Origin: Aristaeella hokkaidonensis
GTDB taxonomy: Bacteria > Bacillota > Clostridia > Christensenellales > Aristaeellaceae
Reading direction: 5' to 3'
Assembly (NCBI RefSeq): GCF_018128945.1
Contig: NZ_CP068393.1
Coordinates: forward strand, 2,914,001-2,978,000
Length of the DNA: 64,000 nucleotides
Part shown: positions 16,647 to 24,857 of the stretch, one piece after another
How the letters are laid out: every line of letters begins with the position of its first letter
Position numbering within the stretch: the first letter of the stretch is position 1
Position numbers and translations under genes: made by a program
Notes under the pieces: model-generated
Databases searched by the model: none
Seen by the model: the letters and a program-made list of their open reading frames with translations, nothing else
Told to the model about the DNA's origin: nothing

Positions 16647-19082
16647 ATGGAGAATCTGGCTCCGGCAGGGAACCGCGCGGCTCTGGAACGGGCAGACGCG
16701 GCAGGTGCGGACGCGGTATACCTTGGGTATTCCGCTTTCAGTGCGCGCGCCGGTGCAGGGAATTTTAACCGGCAGGAGCTGGAGGATGCCATCCGCTATG
16801 CTCATCTGCGCCATATGCGGGTTCATGTGACCGTGAACACGCTGGTGAAGGACGGGGAACTGGCACAGGTGACAGAGGTACTGCGGCTGCTGAATGATCT
16901 TCATGCGGACGCTGTGCTGGTGCAGGACCTGGGTGTGCTGCGAATTGCCCGGAACCTTTTCCCGGATCTGACGGTGCACGCGAGTACCCAGATGGCCATT
17001 CACAACCGGACAGGAGTGGTCTGGTGCGGAAAACATGGAATCCGCAGGGCGGTGCTGGCACGGGAGTGCTCCCTGGAAGAGATTCGCAAGTGTGCGGATA
17101 CCGGTGTTGAGATTGAAGTATTTGTTCATGGCGCGCAGTGTGTGGCAGTGAGTGGACTGTGCCTGTTCTCCAGCATGGTTGGAGAACGAAGCGGAAACCG
17201 CGGCCGGTGTGCCCAGCCCTGTCGGATGGAGTATGACTACCGCGGACGCTGGGGCGCATGGCTGAGTCCCAGGGACGTATGCCTGCGGGATGAACTGCCG
17301 AAGCTTGCGGAGGCCGGGGTGGCGTCCTGCAAGATTGAAGGCAGGCTGAAGCGGCCGGAATATGTGGCCACTGTGGCGGCCAGCTACTGGAAAGGCATGG
17401 ACAGCCTGGAACGGGGATGCTTTGAGAAGGCCGACGAAGCAGAAAAAGAGGGGCTGCTCCAGATCTTTAACCGGGGCGGCTTCATGAAGGGATATGCCCT
17501 GGGCTGCGAGGACGCGGGGGTGATATTCCCGGACACGGTGAATCACCAGGGCGTCCGGATCGGCCGGGTGACGGCTGCGGACGGAAAACTGGCTAAGGTA
17601 CAGCTGGAAAAAGACCTGCGGAATGGTGACGGGCTTTCACTGCGGGGAGCACATGAGGAGATTAGCCTGGTTTATGCCGGACCGAACCTGAAGACCGGGG
17701 AGACGGCTATCCTGCGGCTGAGGCCAGACGTGAAGGCCAAAGGCGGGGATATCGTATTCCGCCTGACGGCTGTGGATCAGCTGGAAAAAGCGGAAGCGAT
17801 GAAAGGCCGGACAGTGCCGGTTGATCTTTTCCTGAAGGCAATGCCCGGAGAAGCACTGCGCCTGACCGCCACAGACGGGGAAAACACCGTAACGGTCACA
17901 GGTGACATCGTGGAAGCCGCGAAAACCCGGGCGGTCACAGAGGAAGAACTGGGACGCAGCCTGGAAAAGACCGGGGATACGGTCTTTGTTCCGCGTGAGG
18001 TTAAAACGAAGACGGCAGGCGCCTTTGTGCCGGTAAGCCGGGTGAACGCTATCCGACGGGAAGCGCTGGAAGCGCTGGCGGAGGAGAGAATAAGGGAATT
18101 CGAACAACGAATTCCCAATTCAGAACTTCTGCGATCGCTGTTACCAAAGGATCAAATATCCTTTGACATCTGTAGCATGGCAGCTGTTACCCAAATCAAA
18201 GATTTGGACAGCAGCTCAACAATTCAGAATTCAGAATTAAATGTTCCTGAAGAACACCTTCCTGCAGGAGAAGTGCCGCAGATTGCTTATATTCGTACGA
18301 AGGAACAGGCTGAGTTGGCCAGAACAGCAGGACTGTGGGTGGTCTGGTGTCCGGAGGATTACCGGACGGAAGCCCTGCAGGCGCTGAAGGCGGTAATCCA
18401 GCCGGGAGACTGGCTGGCCCTGCCGGATGTATGTGAGGAAGAGACCCTGCAGGCCCTGCGGCGTTATACAGAAGAAAACAAGGAACTGCTCGGCGGCGTT
18501 GTACTGGGTTCTGTCGGACAGCTGGGAACGGACTGGCCGGTAGCTTATGCGGCAGGCGCAGGGGTTCCGGTGATGAACCGTCAGGCGGCTTCGCTGCTGA
18601 TGGAGGAAGGGTGCGCGTTTGTGACAGCCTCTCCTGAACTGACGGGGCAGGAACTGAAGACGCTCCTGGCCGGGGGCGCGCCTGTTGTGACAACGGTTTA
18701 CGGACGGACACGGCTGATGCTGCTGCACCACTGTCCGGCGCGAACTGCCCTGGGACTGAAGAAAGGACATGCAGGCTGCCGGATGTGCGATGAAGGACAT
18801 CCGGACGCACTGAAGGACCAGGTGCTGGAAGACCGGAAGGGATACCGATTCCCGCTCCTGCGTCAGCGGCTGCCGGAAGGGTGTCTGGTACAGCTGATGA
18901 ATGCCTTCCCGACGGACATAATCAATTCAGAATTCAGAATTCAGAATTCAGAATTAAACAGAGCGGTTGTCCTGACTACGGAGGATCCGGAAGACACAAG
19001 AATGGTTCTAAAGGCTTTCAAAGAAGGACGGAAGACGGATGGGGAAACTACATCCGGACATTGGAAAAGACCGGTAGAATAA
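16647..19082 (+). CDS. U32-family peptidase (RlhA/YrrO-like) with two repeat-derived in-frame inserts
   Basis: 811 residues. The N-terminal U32 domain (LAPAGNRAALERADAAGADAVYLG, then FVHGAQCVAVSGLCLFSS and RGRCAQPCR with clustered cysteines) is followed by the DUF3656-type collagenase-related region and a C-terminal domain with further cysteines (HCPARTALGLKKGHAGCRMCDEGH). Relatives act in tRNA or 23S rRNA hydroxylation (TrhP, RlhA), so the peptidase name may be misleading. Residues 491-531 are encoded by the 123-bp repeat element also found in the MBL gene, and residues 760-770 by an AATTCAG tract. Both are in apparent linkers and leave the frame open. Confidence 0.9.
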   Translation: MENLAPAGNRAALERADAAGADAVYLGYSAFSARAGAGNFNRQELEDAIRYAHLRHMRVHVTVNTLVKDGELAQVTEVLRLLNDLHADAVLVQDLGVLRIARNLFPDLTVHASTQMAIHNRTGVVWCGKHGIRRAVLARECSLEEIRKCADTGVEIEVFVHGAQCVAVSGLCLFSSMVGERSGNRGRCAQPCRMEYDYRGRWGAWLSPRDVCLRDELPKLAEAGVASCKIEGRLKRPEYVATVAASYWKGMDSLERGCFEKADEAEKEGLLQIFNRGGFMKGYALGCEDAGVIFPDTVNHQGVRIGRVTAADGKLAKVQLEKDLRNGDGLSLRGAHEEISLVYAGPNLKTGETAILRLRPDVKAKGGDIVFRLTAVDQLEKAEAMKGRTVPVDLFLKAMPGEALRLTATDGENTVTVTGDIVEAAKTRAVTEEELGRSLEKTGDTVFVPREVKTKTAGAFVPVSRVNAIRREALEALAEERIREFEQRIPNSELLRSLLPKDQISFDICSMAAVTQIKDLDSSSTIQNSELNVPEEHLPAGEVPQIAYIRTKEQAELARTAGLWVVWCPEDYRTEALQALKAVIQPGDWLALPDVCEEETLQALRRYTEENKELLGGVVLGSVGQLGTDWPVAYAAGAGVPVMNRQAASLLMEEGCAFVTASPELTGQELKTLLAGGAPVVTTVYGRTRLMLLHHCPARTALGLKKGHAGCRMCDEGHPDALKDQVLEDRKGYRFPLLRQRLPEGCLVQLMNAFPTDIINSEFRIQNSELNRAVVLTTEDPEDTRMVLKAFKEGRKTDGETTSGHWKRPVE
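18094..18116 (+). repeat. In-gene inverted repeat abutting the repeat element
   Basis: GGGAATTCG pairs perfectly with CGAATTCCC around AACAA, directly before the 123-bp element in the U32 gene. Confidence 0.8.
18117..18239 (+). repeat. In-frame double-hairpin repeat element, copy 2 (inside U32 peptidase gene)
   Basis: Same length (123 bp) as copy 1 at 5268-5390. Hairpin 1 is CAAAGGAT/ATCCTTTG with loop CAAAT; its inner base pairs differ from copy 1 but pairing is kept. Hairpin 2 (CCAAATC/GATTTGG) and the following AGCAGCTCAACAAT are identical except for one base. The peptide again contains MAAVTQIKDLDSSST. Early in the copy a one-base insertion shifts the frame and the hairpin-1 loop restores it. 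Confidence 0.9.
18924..18956. repeat. AATTCAG heptamer tandem repeat inside the U32 coding region
   Basis: Four perfect AATTCAG units plus AATTA, read in frame as NSEFRIQNSEL between two conserved parts of the C-terminal domain. Confidence 0.9.
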
Positions 19083-19090
19083 GCCTGCTG

Positions 19091-19238
19091 GCAGGCCTGA
19101 CCTCGGAAGCCCCTCTGGCGGACCACTCCCGTTTAGTAAATTGCGTAGCAGTACAAAACTCTGACTTCGCTTTCGCTCGTCAATCGTTAAGTACTGACGC
19201 AATTTAATGTCCTGCGAGGGGCATTCCTCGCGGCCTGC
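19091..19238. repeat. Nested 148-bp palindromic element between the U32 gene and mutS2
   Basis: Arms pair from outside in: GCAGGCC with GGCCTGC, GCCCCTC (19109-19115) with GAGGGGC (19216-19222), TAAATTGCGT (19137-19146) with ACGCAATTTA (19197-19206), and CAGTAC with GTACTG. It fills most of the 226-bp gap and contains no gene. Confidence 0.75.
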
Positions 19239-19308
19239 CGAAGTATAGTTTAGGGATTTAAGGATCGGATTAGTTTCCTGAATTTAAGTAAAAGAGAGAT
19301 ATAAGGAT

Positions 19309-21666
19309 ATGATGAAAGAAAGAACACTGCGGGTGCTGGAGTTTACCAGGATCCGAGAGCTCCTGGCTGAGGGCGCACTGACGCCGGCAGGGGCGGAGAA
19401 GTGCCGGGCACTGGAACCGGCGGATGAACTGACTGCCGTGCAGGCACTGCAGGCGGAGACGGAAGAGGCAACCGTCATTCTTCAGTATACCGGCGGACAT
19501 CCGATGATTGCGTTTCCGGATGTAAAACCGGCGCTGGTGGTTTGCGAGAAAGGCGGAAGCCTGAGTGCCGGGATGCTGCTGAATGTGGCTGAACTGCTGC
19601 GGGCGAGCCGCGCGGCCCAGGATGCGCTGGTAACGGAACGGGAAAATACTCCCATACTGCGGGCAAAGGCGGAGGGCCTTTTTGTTGCTCGGAATATTGA
19701 AAGGGATATAACGGACGCGATTATCTCCGAAGATGAAATAGCTGACCGGGCCAGCAGCGAGCTGATGAATATCCGTCGGCATCTGCGGGGAGCCCAGGAC
19801 CGGATCCGGGATAAGCTGAATCAGATGATCCACTCCGCTACACTGCAAAAAGCACTGCAGGATCCGATCATCACCGTGAGAAACAACCGGTATGTGCTGC
19901 CGGTGCGGGCGGAATTCCGCTCCAGCGTCCCCGGCCTGGTTCATGACCAGAGCTCTTCCGGCGCAACGCTGTTCATCGAGCCGATGGCTGCGGTGGAAAT
20001 GGGCAATGAACTGAAACAGTGGGAACTGAAGGAACAGCAGGAGATTGCCCGGATTCTGGCGGCATTATCCGCTGAAGTGGCGCCCTATGCCGCGGCCATG
20101 GCGGAAACCCAGGAGCAGCTGGCGGAGCTGGATTTCATCTTTGCCAAGGGACTGCTGAGCCGCCGGTTTTTCTGCGTGAGCCCGAAGATGAACAATGAAG
20201 GACACCTGAAGATCATCCGCGGACGTCATCCGCTGATTGATCCGGAAAAGGTAGTGCCCTCTACAATATGGCTTGGAGAAGAGTTTACTTCCCTGATCAT
20301 TACCGGCCCGAATACCGGCGGTAAGACAGTAACACTGAAGACCGTGGGTCTGTTTACCCTGATGGCCCAAGCGGGCCTCCAGGTGCCGGCGGATCCGGGA
20401 ACAGAGCTGGCTGTATTTGAGCAGGTGTTTGCGGATATCGGAGACGAGCAGAGCATTGAACAGAGCCTGTCCACTTTCTCCGGACATATGACCAACATCG
20501 TGGAGATTATGCACGAGGTGACGCCCCGGGACCTGGTGCTGTTTGACGAACTGGGCGCCGGAACGGATCCCACGGAAGGTGCTGCCCTGGCCCAGAGCAT
20601 CCTGACACGGCTGCTGCATATCAAAGTGCGGACCCTGGCAACGACCCACTACAGCGAGCTGAAGGCTTTTGCCCTGACTACACAGGGCGTGGAAAATGCC
20701 TCGGTGGAGTTTGACGTGGAGACGCTGCGGCCGACATACCGCCTGTCCATCGGCGTGCCTGGAAAGAGCAACGCTTTTGAAATCAGCCGGCGGCTGGGAC
20801 TGCCGGAAAACCTGATTGACGCAGCCCGGAAACTGCTGAGCGGAAACGCGATCCGGTTTGAAGACGTGATTGCCAATGCAGAGTATCACCGGCAGGTGGC
20901 GGAAAAGGAACGCCAGCTGGCTGAGGAAGCGAACCGTGAAACCATCAAGCTGCGCAATGAAGCTGAACAGCTTCGCCGGGAGATGGAACAGAAGCGAGAA
21001 CAGGCGCTGCGCAAAGCCCGGGAGGACGCGAAGCATATTGTGGATCAGGCAAGACGGGAAAGTGAGAGCGTCATTGCCGAACTGAAGAAAATGAAGAAGA
21101 ACGCTGCGCAGGGAGACGCCTCTGTGAACGACCTGCGCAGGCGGCTGGACAAGGAAAGCGACGCGCTGGCGGAGGGCCTCGGACAGGCTGCACCCGACGG
21201 CGGCGAAGCGCCGAAGACCGTCAAGGCCGGGGATAAAGTGAAAATTCTGACCCTGGGCGTAGAGGGAACCGTGCTGGCGCCTCCGGATGAAAAAGGTGAG
21301 GTACGGCTGCAGACCGGTATGATGAAGTTTACGGCGGAGCTTTCGCAGCTTCGGCTGATTAAGGAAGCTCCGGCGAAGGAGAAGACAACCGTAAAGGCGA
21401 AGACAGGCATGATGACCCGGACGGTGAAGAGCGAATGCGACGTACGGGGAATGAACCTGGAGGAAGCGCTGGACGCGGTGAGCCTGTACCTGGATGAAGC
21501 GGTGCTGGCCGGACTGAATGAGGTTTATGTCATTCACGGAAAGGGAACAGGGATCCTGCGGGCCGGGATCCAGCAGGACCTGAGGAAGAACAAGCATGTG
21601 AAGAGTTTCCGTCGGGGCATGTATGGTGAAGGAGAAGACGGCGTTACGGTCGTAACACTGAAGTGA
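19309..21666 (+). CDS. mutS2: Endonuclease MutS2 (ribosome-collision / anti-recombination factor)
   Basis: 785 residues, full length. The MutS-type core and lever precede the ATPase with Walker A GPNTGGKTVTLKT (about 336-348), Walker B LVLFDELGAGTDP and a long coiled coil (about 515-620). The C-terminal Smr nuclease domain (about 705-785) carries CDVRGMNLEEAL and HGKGTGILRAGI. In Bacillus MutS2 splits collided ribosomes; in other bacteria it restrains homologous recombination. It follows the U32 gene after the palindromic element. Confidence 0.96.
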   Translation: MMKERTLRVLEFTRIRELLAEGALTPAGAEKCRALEPADELTAVQALQAETEEATVILQYTGGHPMIAFPDVKPALVVCEKGGSLSAGMLLNVAELLRASRAAQDALVTERENTPILRAKAEGLFVARNIERDITDAIISEDEIADRASSELMNIRRHLRGAQDRIRDKLNQMIHSATLQKALQDPIITVRNNRYVLPVRAEFRSSVPGLVHDQSSSGATLFIEPMAAVEMGNELKQWELKEQQEIARILAALSAEVAPYAAAMAETQEQLAELDFIFAKGLLSRRFFCVSPKMNNEGHLKIIRGRHPLIDPEKVVPSTIWLGEEFTSLIITGPNTGGKTVTLKTVGLFTLMAQAGLQVPADPGTELAVFEQVFADIGDEQSIEQSLSTFSGHMTNIVEIMHEVTPRDLVLFDELGAGTDPTEGAALAQSILTRLLHIKVRTLATTHYSELKAFALTTQGVENASVEFDVETLRPTYRLSIGVPGKSNAFEISRRLGLPENLIDAARKLLSGNAIRFEDVIANAEYHRQVAEKERQLAEEANRETIKLRNEAEQLRREMEQKREQALRKAREDAKHIVDQARRESESVIAELKKMKKNAAQGDASVNDLRRRLDKESDALAEGLGQAAPDGGEAPKTVKAGDKVKILTLGVEGTVLAPPDEKGEVRLQTGMMKFTAELSQLRLIKEAPAKEKTTVKAKTGMMTRTVKSECDVRGMNLEEALDAVSLYLDEAVLAGLNEVYVIHGKGTGILRAGIQQDLRKNKHVKSFRRGMYGEGEDGVTVVTLK

Positions 21667-21671
21667 TATGT

Positions 21672-21706
21672 AATTCAGAATTCAGAATTAAGAATTCAGA
21701 ATTTAT
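21672..21706. repeat. AATTCAG heptamer tandem repeat after mutS2
   Basis: AATTCAG, AATTCAG, AATTAAG, AATTCAG and AATTTAT begin five bases after the mutS2 stop. The following 90 bp contain an imperfect palindrome (CTTCGCC...GGTCGAAATGAC) and nothing gene-like. Confidence 0.85.
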
Positions 21707-21801
21707 AGTAAGGGATTTCTCCACTTCGCCTTCGGCTTCGGTCGAAATGACCCCTAGTGTATGTACGTATGTTTATGGAAAAGTTCAGGCCAAGCATCTC
21801 G

Positions 21802-21836
21802 AATTATGAATTATGAATTGTGAATTATGAATTGAT
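21802..21836. repeat. AATTATG heptamer tandem repeat before the response regulator
   Basis: AATTATG, AATTATG, AATTGTG, AATTATG and AATTGAT end just before the GGAGGA ribosome binding site of the response regulator gene. Confidence 0.85.
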
Positions 21837-21854
21837 AACGACGGAGGAGTTAGC

Positions 21855-22550
21855 GTGAAGGACAAGCCGTGTATTCTGGTAGTGGATGATGATCCGAATA
21901 TCAGCAGGCTGGAGCAGCTGTACCTGGAAAAGGAAAACTATGAGGTGAAGGTGGCTGCGGACGGAAATGAGGCGATTGACTCTTTCCGGAAGATGCCGCC
22001 GGATTTGGTGCTGCTGGATGTGATGCTGCCTGGAACGGACGGATATGAGGTGCTGAAGACTATCCGGAAGAGCGGCAGTATCCCGGTCATCATGGTCACG
22101 GCAAAGGGTGAAACCTTTGATAAAGTGCTGTGCCTGGAACTGGGTGCGGATGACTACATTGTGAAACCCTTTGACGGAAAAGAACTGGTTGCCCGGGTGA
22201 AGGCGGTGCTCCGCCGGAGCCGCGGCAGCGAGGAGGAACAGGCCGGGGATCTGACTTTCCCGGGGCTGACAGTGAGCCTGAAGGAATACGACGTACACTA
22301 TGAAGGAAAACGGCTTGAAATGCCGCCGAAGGAACTGGAAGTGCTGTATTTCCTGGCGTCCCATCCGAACCAGGTGTTTACACGGGAACAGTTGCTGAGC
22401 CAGATCTGGGGTTTTGACTTTTTCGGAGACAGCCGGACGGTGGACGTGCACATCAAGCGGCTGCGGGAAAAGCTGACAGACAGCGAGAAATACGGCTGGA
22501 GCCTGTACACCGTACGGGGGATCGGGTATAAGTTTTCTACCGACAGATAA
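21855..22550 (+). CDS. OmpR/PhoB-family response regulator
   Basis: 231 residues with a GTG start behind CGGAGGAGT. The receiver domain has the acidic pocket VVDDD (residues 9-13), phospho-acceptor aspartate in LLDVMLPG (about 55), the conserved threonine/alanine and lysine in VKPFDG. The C-terminal winged helix (about 130-230, ending YTVRGIGYKF) binds DNA. It pairs with the histidine kinase downstream, from which it is separated by 168 bp rich in repeats. Target genes are unknown. Confidence 0.95.
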   Translation: MKDKPCILVVDDDPNISRLEQLYLEKENYEVKVAADGNEAIDSFRKMPPDLVLLDVMLPGTDGYEVLKTIRKSGSIPVIMVTAKGETFDKVLCLELGADDYIVKPFDGKELVARVKAVLRRSRGSEEEQAGDLTFPGLTVSLKEYDVHYEGKRLEMPPKELEVLYFLASHPNQVFTREQLLSQIWGFDFFGDSRTVDVHIKRLREKLTDSEKYGWSLYTVRGIGYKFSTDR

Positions 22551-22555
22551 TCAAT

Positions 22556-22590
22556 AATTCAGAATTCAGAATTAAGAATTCAGAATTATT
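22556..22590. repeat. AATTCAG heptamer tract, left arm of an inverted pair
   Basis: AATTCAG, AATTCAG, AATTAAG, AATTCAG and AATTATT start six bases after the response regulator stop. They are inverted relative to the tract at 22665-22695. Confidence 0.85.
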
Positions 22591-22664
22591 AGTCCGGCGT
22601 TCCATTATCTTAAGCGGTGTATCCTGGCAGTGAATAGATCGGCGATTTATTTGGATCCATATTT

Positions 22665-22695
22665 AATTCTGAATTCTGAATTCATCATTCTGAAT
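22665..22695. repeat. AATTCTG heptamer tract, right arm of an inverted pair
   Basis: AATTCTG, AATTCTG, AATTCAT and CATTCTG lie just upstream of the kinase start and are complementary in orientation to the left arm. The 74 bp between the arms show no gene. Confidence 0.8.
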
Positions 22696-22702
22696 TTGCT
22701 AT

Positions 22703-22711
22703 GGGGGGGGG
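22703..22711 (+). repeat. Nine-G homopolymer at the kinase translation start
   Basis: A run of nine G lies 8 bases before the likely GTG start (22719) of the sensor kinase and provides its G-rich ribosome-binding sequence. Such tracts are prone to slippage. Confidence 0.8.
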
Positions 22712-22718
22712 TGAGACT

Positions 22719-24161
22719 GTGTTTGCGCGGATTATGGCTGTGGTGATGGCGGCAATTCTGCTGACCACAGTCTGCCTTTCTGCGGTCTGGTGGCTGACAT
22801 TGCGGAACCAGCAGATTGACACCAGACTGGACCACCTGAGTTCCGAAGCGGAGGGAATCGCCTACCTGGCCGGGAACCTGTCGGGCGAGAGCCTGATGGA
22901 TACCATGTGGGACCGGGACAGCGAAACACGAACTTACCTGAACCGGACAGCGGAAAAGGTAAGCCAGGAATTCAATGCGCTCATTATTGTAATGGACCGG
23001 AATCAAAACGGAATGATCTACAACGCGGTATCTTCCGGCCAGGAAGATCCTGCGTTTATAGACAGCCTGAACAGCGATGATATCAACGCGGCAATGGATC
23101 GCATCCTGAACGGGGAAATGATCCGCATGCGTTCCGAAAGCGGAGAAGCCCCCATGTTCACAGTCGGCGTGCCTTTTACCTGGGGCGGAAAAGTGAACGG
23201 AGCGGTATTTATCCGGACACGGGCCCAGAAAATCGAATCCGGACTCGGGGAAATTCTGTGGAGGATCGTGGCGCTTACGGTCGTGGTTATGGTATTGACC
23301 GGTATTGTGGTATTCCTGTTTGTGCGCCGGAGGCTGAAGCCGCTCAAGCAGTTGGAAACAGCGGCGGCGACGATCGCCGAGGGTGACTTCTCCGTGCAGG
23401 TGGATGAAAAGAAGGGCGACCGGGAACTGCGGGAGCTGAGCGGAGCGTTCAATACCATGACGCACAAGCTGCAGGGCGTGGAAGCCGGACGGAGGGAGTT
23501 TGTGGCGAATGTGAGCCACGAGCTTCGCAGTCCGATTACAAGCATCAAGGGTTTTGCGGAAGGTATGGCGGACGGCGTGATTCCCGCGGAGGAACAGCCG
23601 AAATACCTGCGGCTGGTGGCGGATGAAAGCAAACGGCTGAGCGGGCTGATCGATGACCTGCTGGCACTGAGCCGGCTGGAGCGGGATGACGCAAAGCCGG
23701 AGATGACCACCTTTGATATCAATGAGATGCTCCGGCGGGCAGTCATCCGGCGAATGAATGACCTGGAAGCCAAAGAGATCGATATCAGCTGCGAGTTTGA
23801 GACGGATCCCTGTCCGGTGAATGCGGACAGCGACCGGATTGAGCAGGTGGTGATTAACCTGCTGGACAACGCCATCAAATTCACGCCTGAGGGCGGAAAG
23901 ATTGTCCTCGAATCGGCAGCGGCGGAAGGCGTCGTGAAGGTCACGGTCAGAGACAGCGGCAGCGGCGTGGCACCGGAAGACCGGGACAAGATCTTTGACC
24001 GGTTCTTTACAGCGGACCGGGCGCATACCGCGGGCAAGGGAACGGGCCTGGGTCTGAGCATCTGCAAGCGGATCATGGATATGCACGGGCAAAGCATCCG
24101 CCTGCTGGATACAGACGAAGGAGCGGCTTTCCAATTTACTTTGGAAAGAGCGGAAAAATGA
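22719..24161 (+). CDS. Membrane sensor histidine kinase with HAMP domain
   Basis: 480 residues if translation starts at the GTG at 22719 (FARIMAVVMA follows); an ATG at 22701 is in frame but lies before the G-rich site. Two membrane segments (about 5-27 and 180-203) flank an extracellular sensor domain of about 150 residues. HAMP (about 204-255), HisKA with the phospho-acceptor histidine in NVSHELRSPI (about 265) and HATPase with NLLDNAIKFT, DSGSGVAPED and GTGLGLSI follow. It presumably phosphorylates the upstream regulator. Ligand unknown. Confidence 0.93.
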   Translation: MFARIMAVVMAAILLTTVCLSAVWWLTLRNQQIDTRLDHLSSEAEGIAYLAGNLSGESLMDTMWDRDSETRTYLNRTAEKVSQEFNALIIVMDRNQNGMIYNAVSSGQEDPAFIDSLNSDDINAAMDRILNGEMIRMRSESGEAPMFTVGVPFTWGGKVNGAVFIRTRAQKIESGLGEILWRIVALTVVVMVLTGIVVFLFVRRRLKPLKQLETAAATIAEGDFSVQVDEKKGDRELRELSGAFNTMTHKLQGVEAGRREFVANVSHELRSPITSIKGFAEGMADGVIPAEEQPKYLRLVADESKRLSGLIDDLLALSRLERDDAKPEMTTFDINEMLRRAVIRRMNDLEAKEIDISCEFETDPCPVNADSDRIEQVVINLLDNAIKFTPEGGKIVLESAAAEGVVKVTVRDSGSGVAPEDRDKIFDRFFTADRAHTAGKGTGLGLSICKRIMDMHGQSIRLLDTDEGAAFQFTLERAEK

Positions 24162-24322
24162 GGGAAGCCCGGAAGCGGGTGCTTCGTTATTTATTCGGAA
24201 TGATGCCGGGAAAGAACCATGGAAGAACGGTTCGGAAGGCTTCCGGCACTTGACGAAAAAGGAAAAAGTTGTATCATCTTGAAGAAAGAATAACGGGAAC
24301 GATACCGGCAGGAAGGGGGACC

Positions 24323-24835
24323 ATGGCAGTGGACAAGCATCTGTTTCTGATCGGCATGCAGGGCTGCGGCAAAAGCAGTCTGGGCAAGCGCACAGCAAAA
24401 GAAACAGGCGTTCCGTTTGCGGACACTGACGCCATGGTGGCTCAGAGTGCCGGTGGAACGGTGAACGAGTTCTTTGAGAAATACGGGGAAGAAACCTTCC
24501 GGCGGGCAGAAACAAACGCGCTGGCCGCGCTGACCTATGCCCGGCCGATGATCATCTCCACGGGCGGAGGCACGGTGCTGAATCCGGTAAACCGTCATAT
24601 CATGCGGTCCTGGGGTACGATTGTGCTGATTGACAGGCCTTTGGAAGACATCCTGAGTGACATCAAGCTGGACCGGCGACCTACCCTGCGGGACGGGGGC
24701 CTGGCTGAGGTGGAACGTGTTTATCATGAACGGCTCCCTATATACCGCGACTTGGCCGACATCACCCTGAGAAACGATCAGGGATATCATATGGCGGTGT
24801 ATATTCTTACCCGGCTGGTACGGGAAAGACTCTGA
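24323..24835 (+). CDS. aroK: Shikimate kinase
   Basis: 170 residues from the ATG at 24323 behind AGGAAGGGGG. It has Walker A GMQGCGKSSLG (about 10-20), the shikimate-binding DTD (residues 34-36, in FADTDAMV), the GGG loop in ISTGGGTVL and the lid RPTL. It phosphorylates shikimate at O3 in aromatic amino acid synthesis. No other aro genes are in the window, so it is detached from a pathway operon; it is followed after 22 bp by an amino acid kinase gene. Confidence 0.93.
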   Translation: MAVDKHLFLIGMQGCGKSSLGKRTAKETGVPFADTDAMVAQSAGGTVNEFFEKYGEETFRRAETNALAALTYARPMIISTGGGTVLNPVNRHIMRSWGTIVLIDRPLEDILSDIKLDRRPTLRDGGLAEVERVYHERLPIYRDLADITLRNDQGYHMAVYILTRLVRERL

Positions 24836-24857
24836 CCGCGGAAAGCAGGAACGGAGC

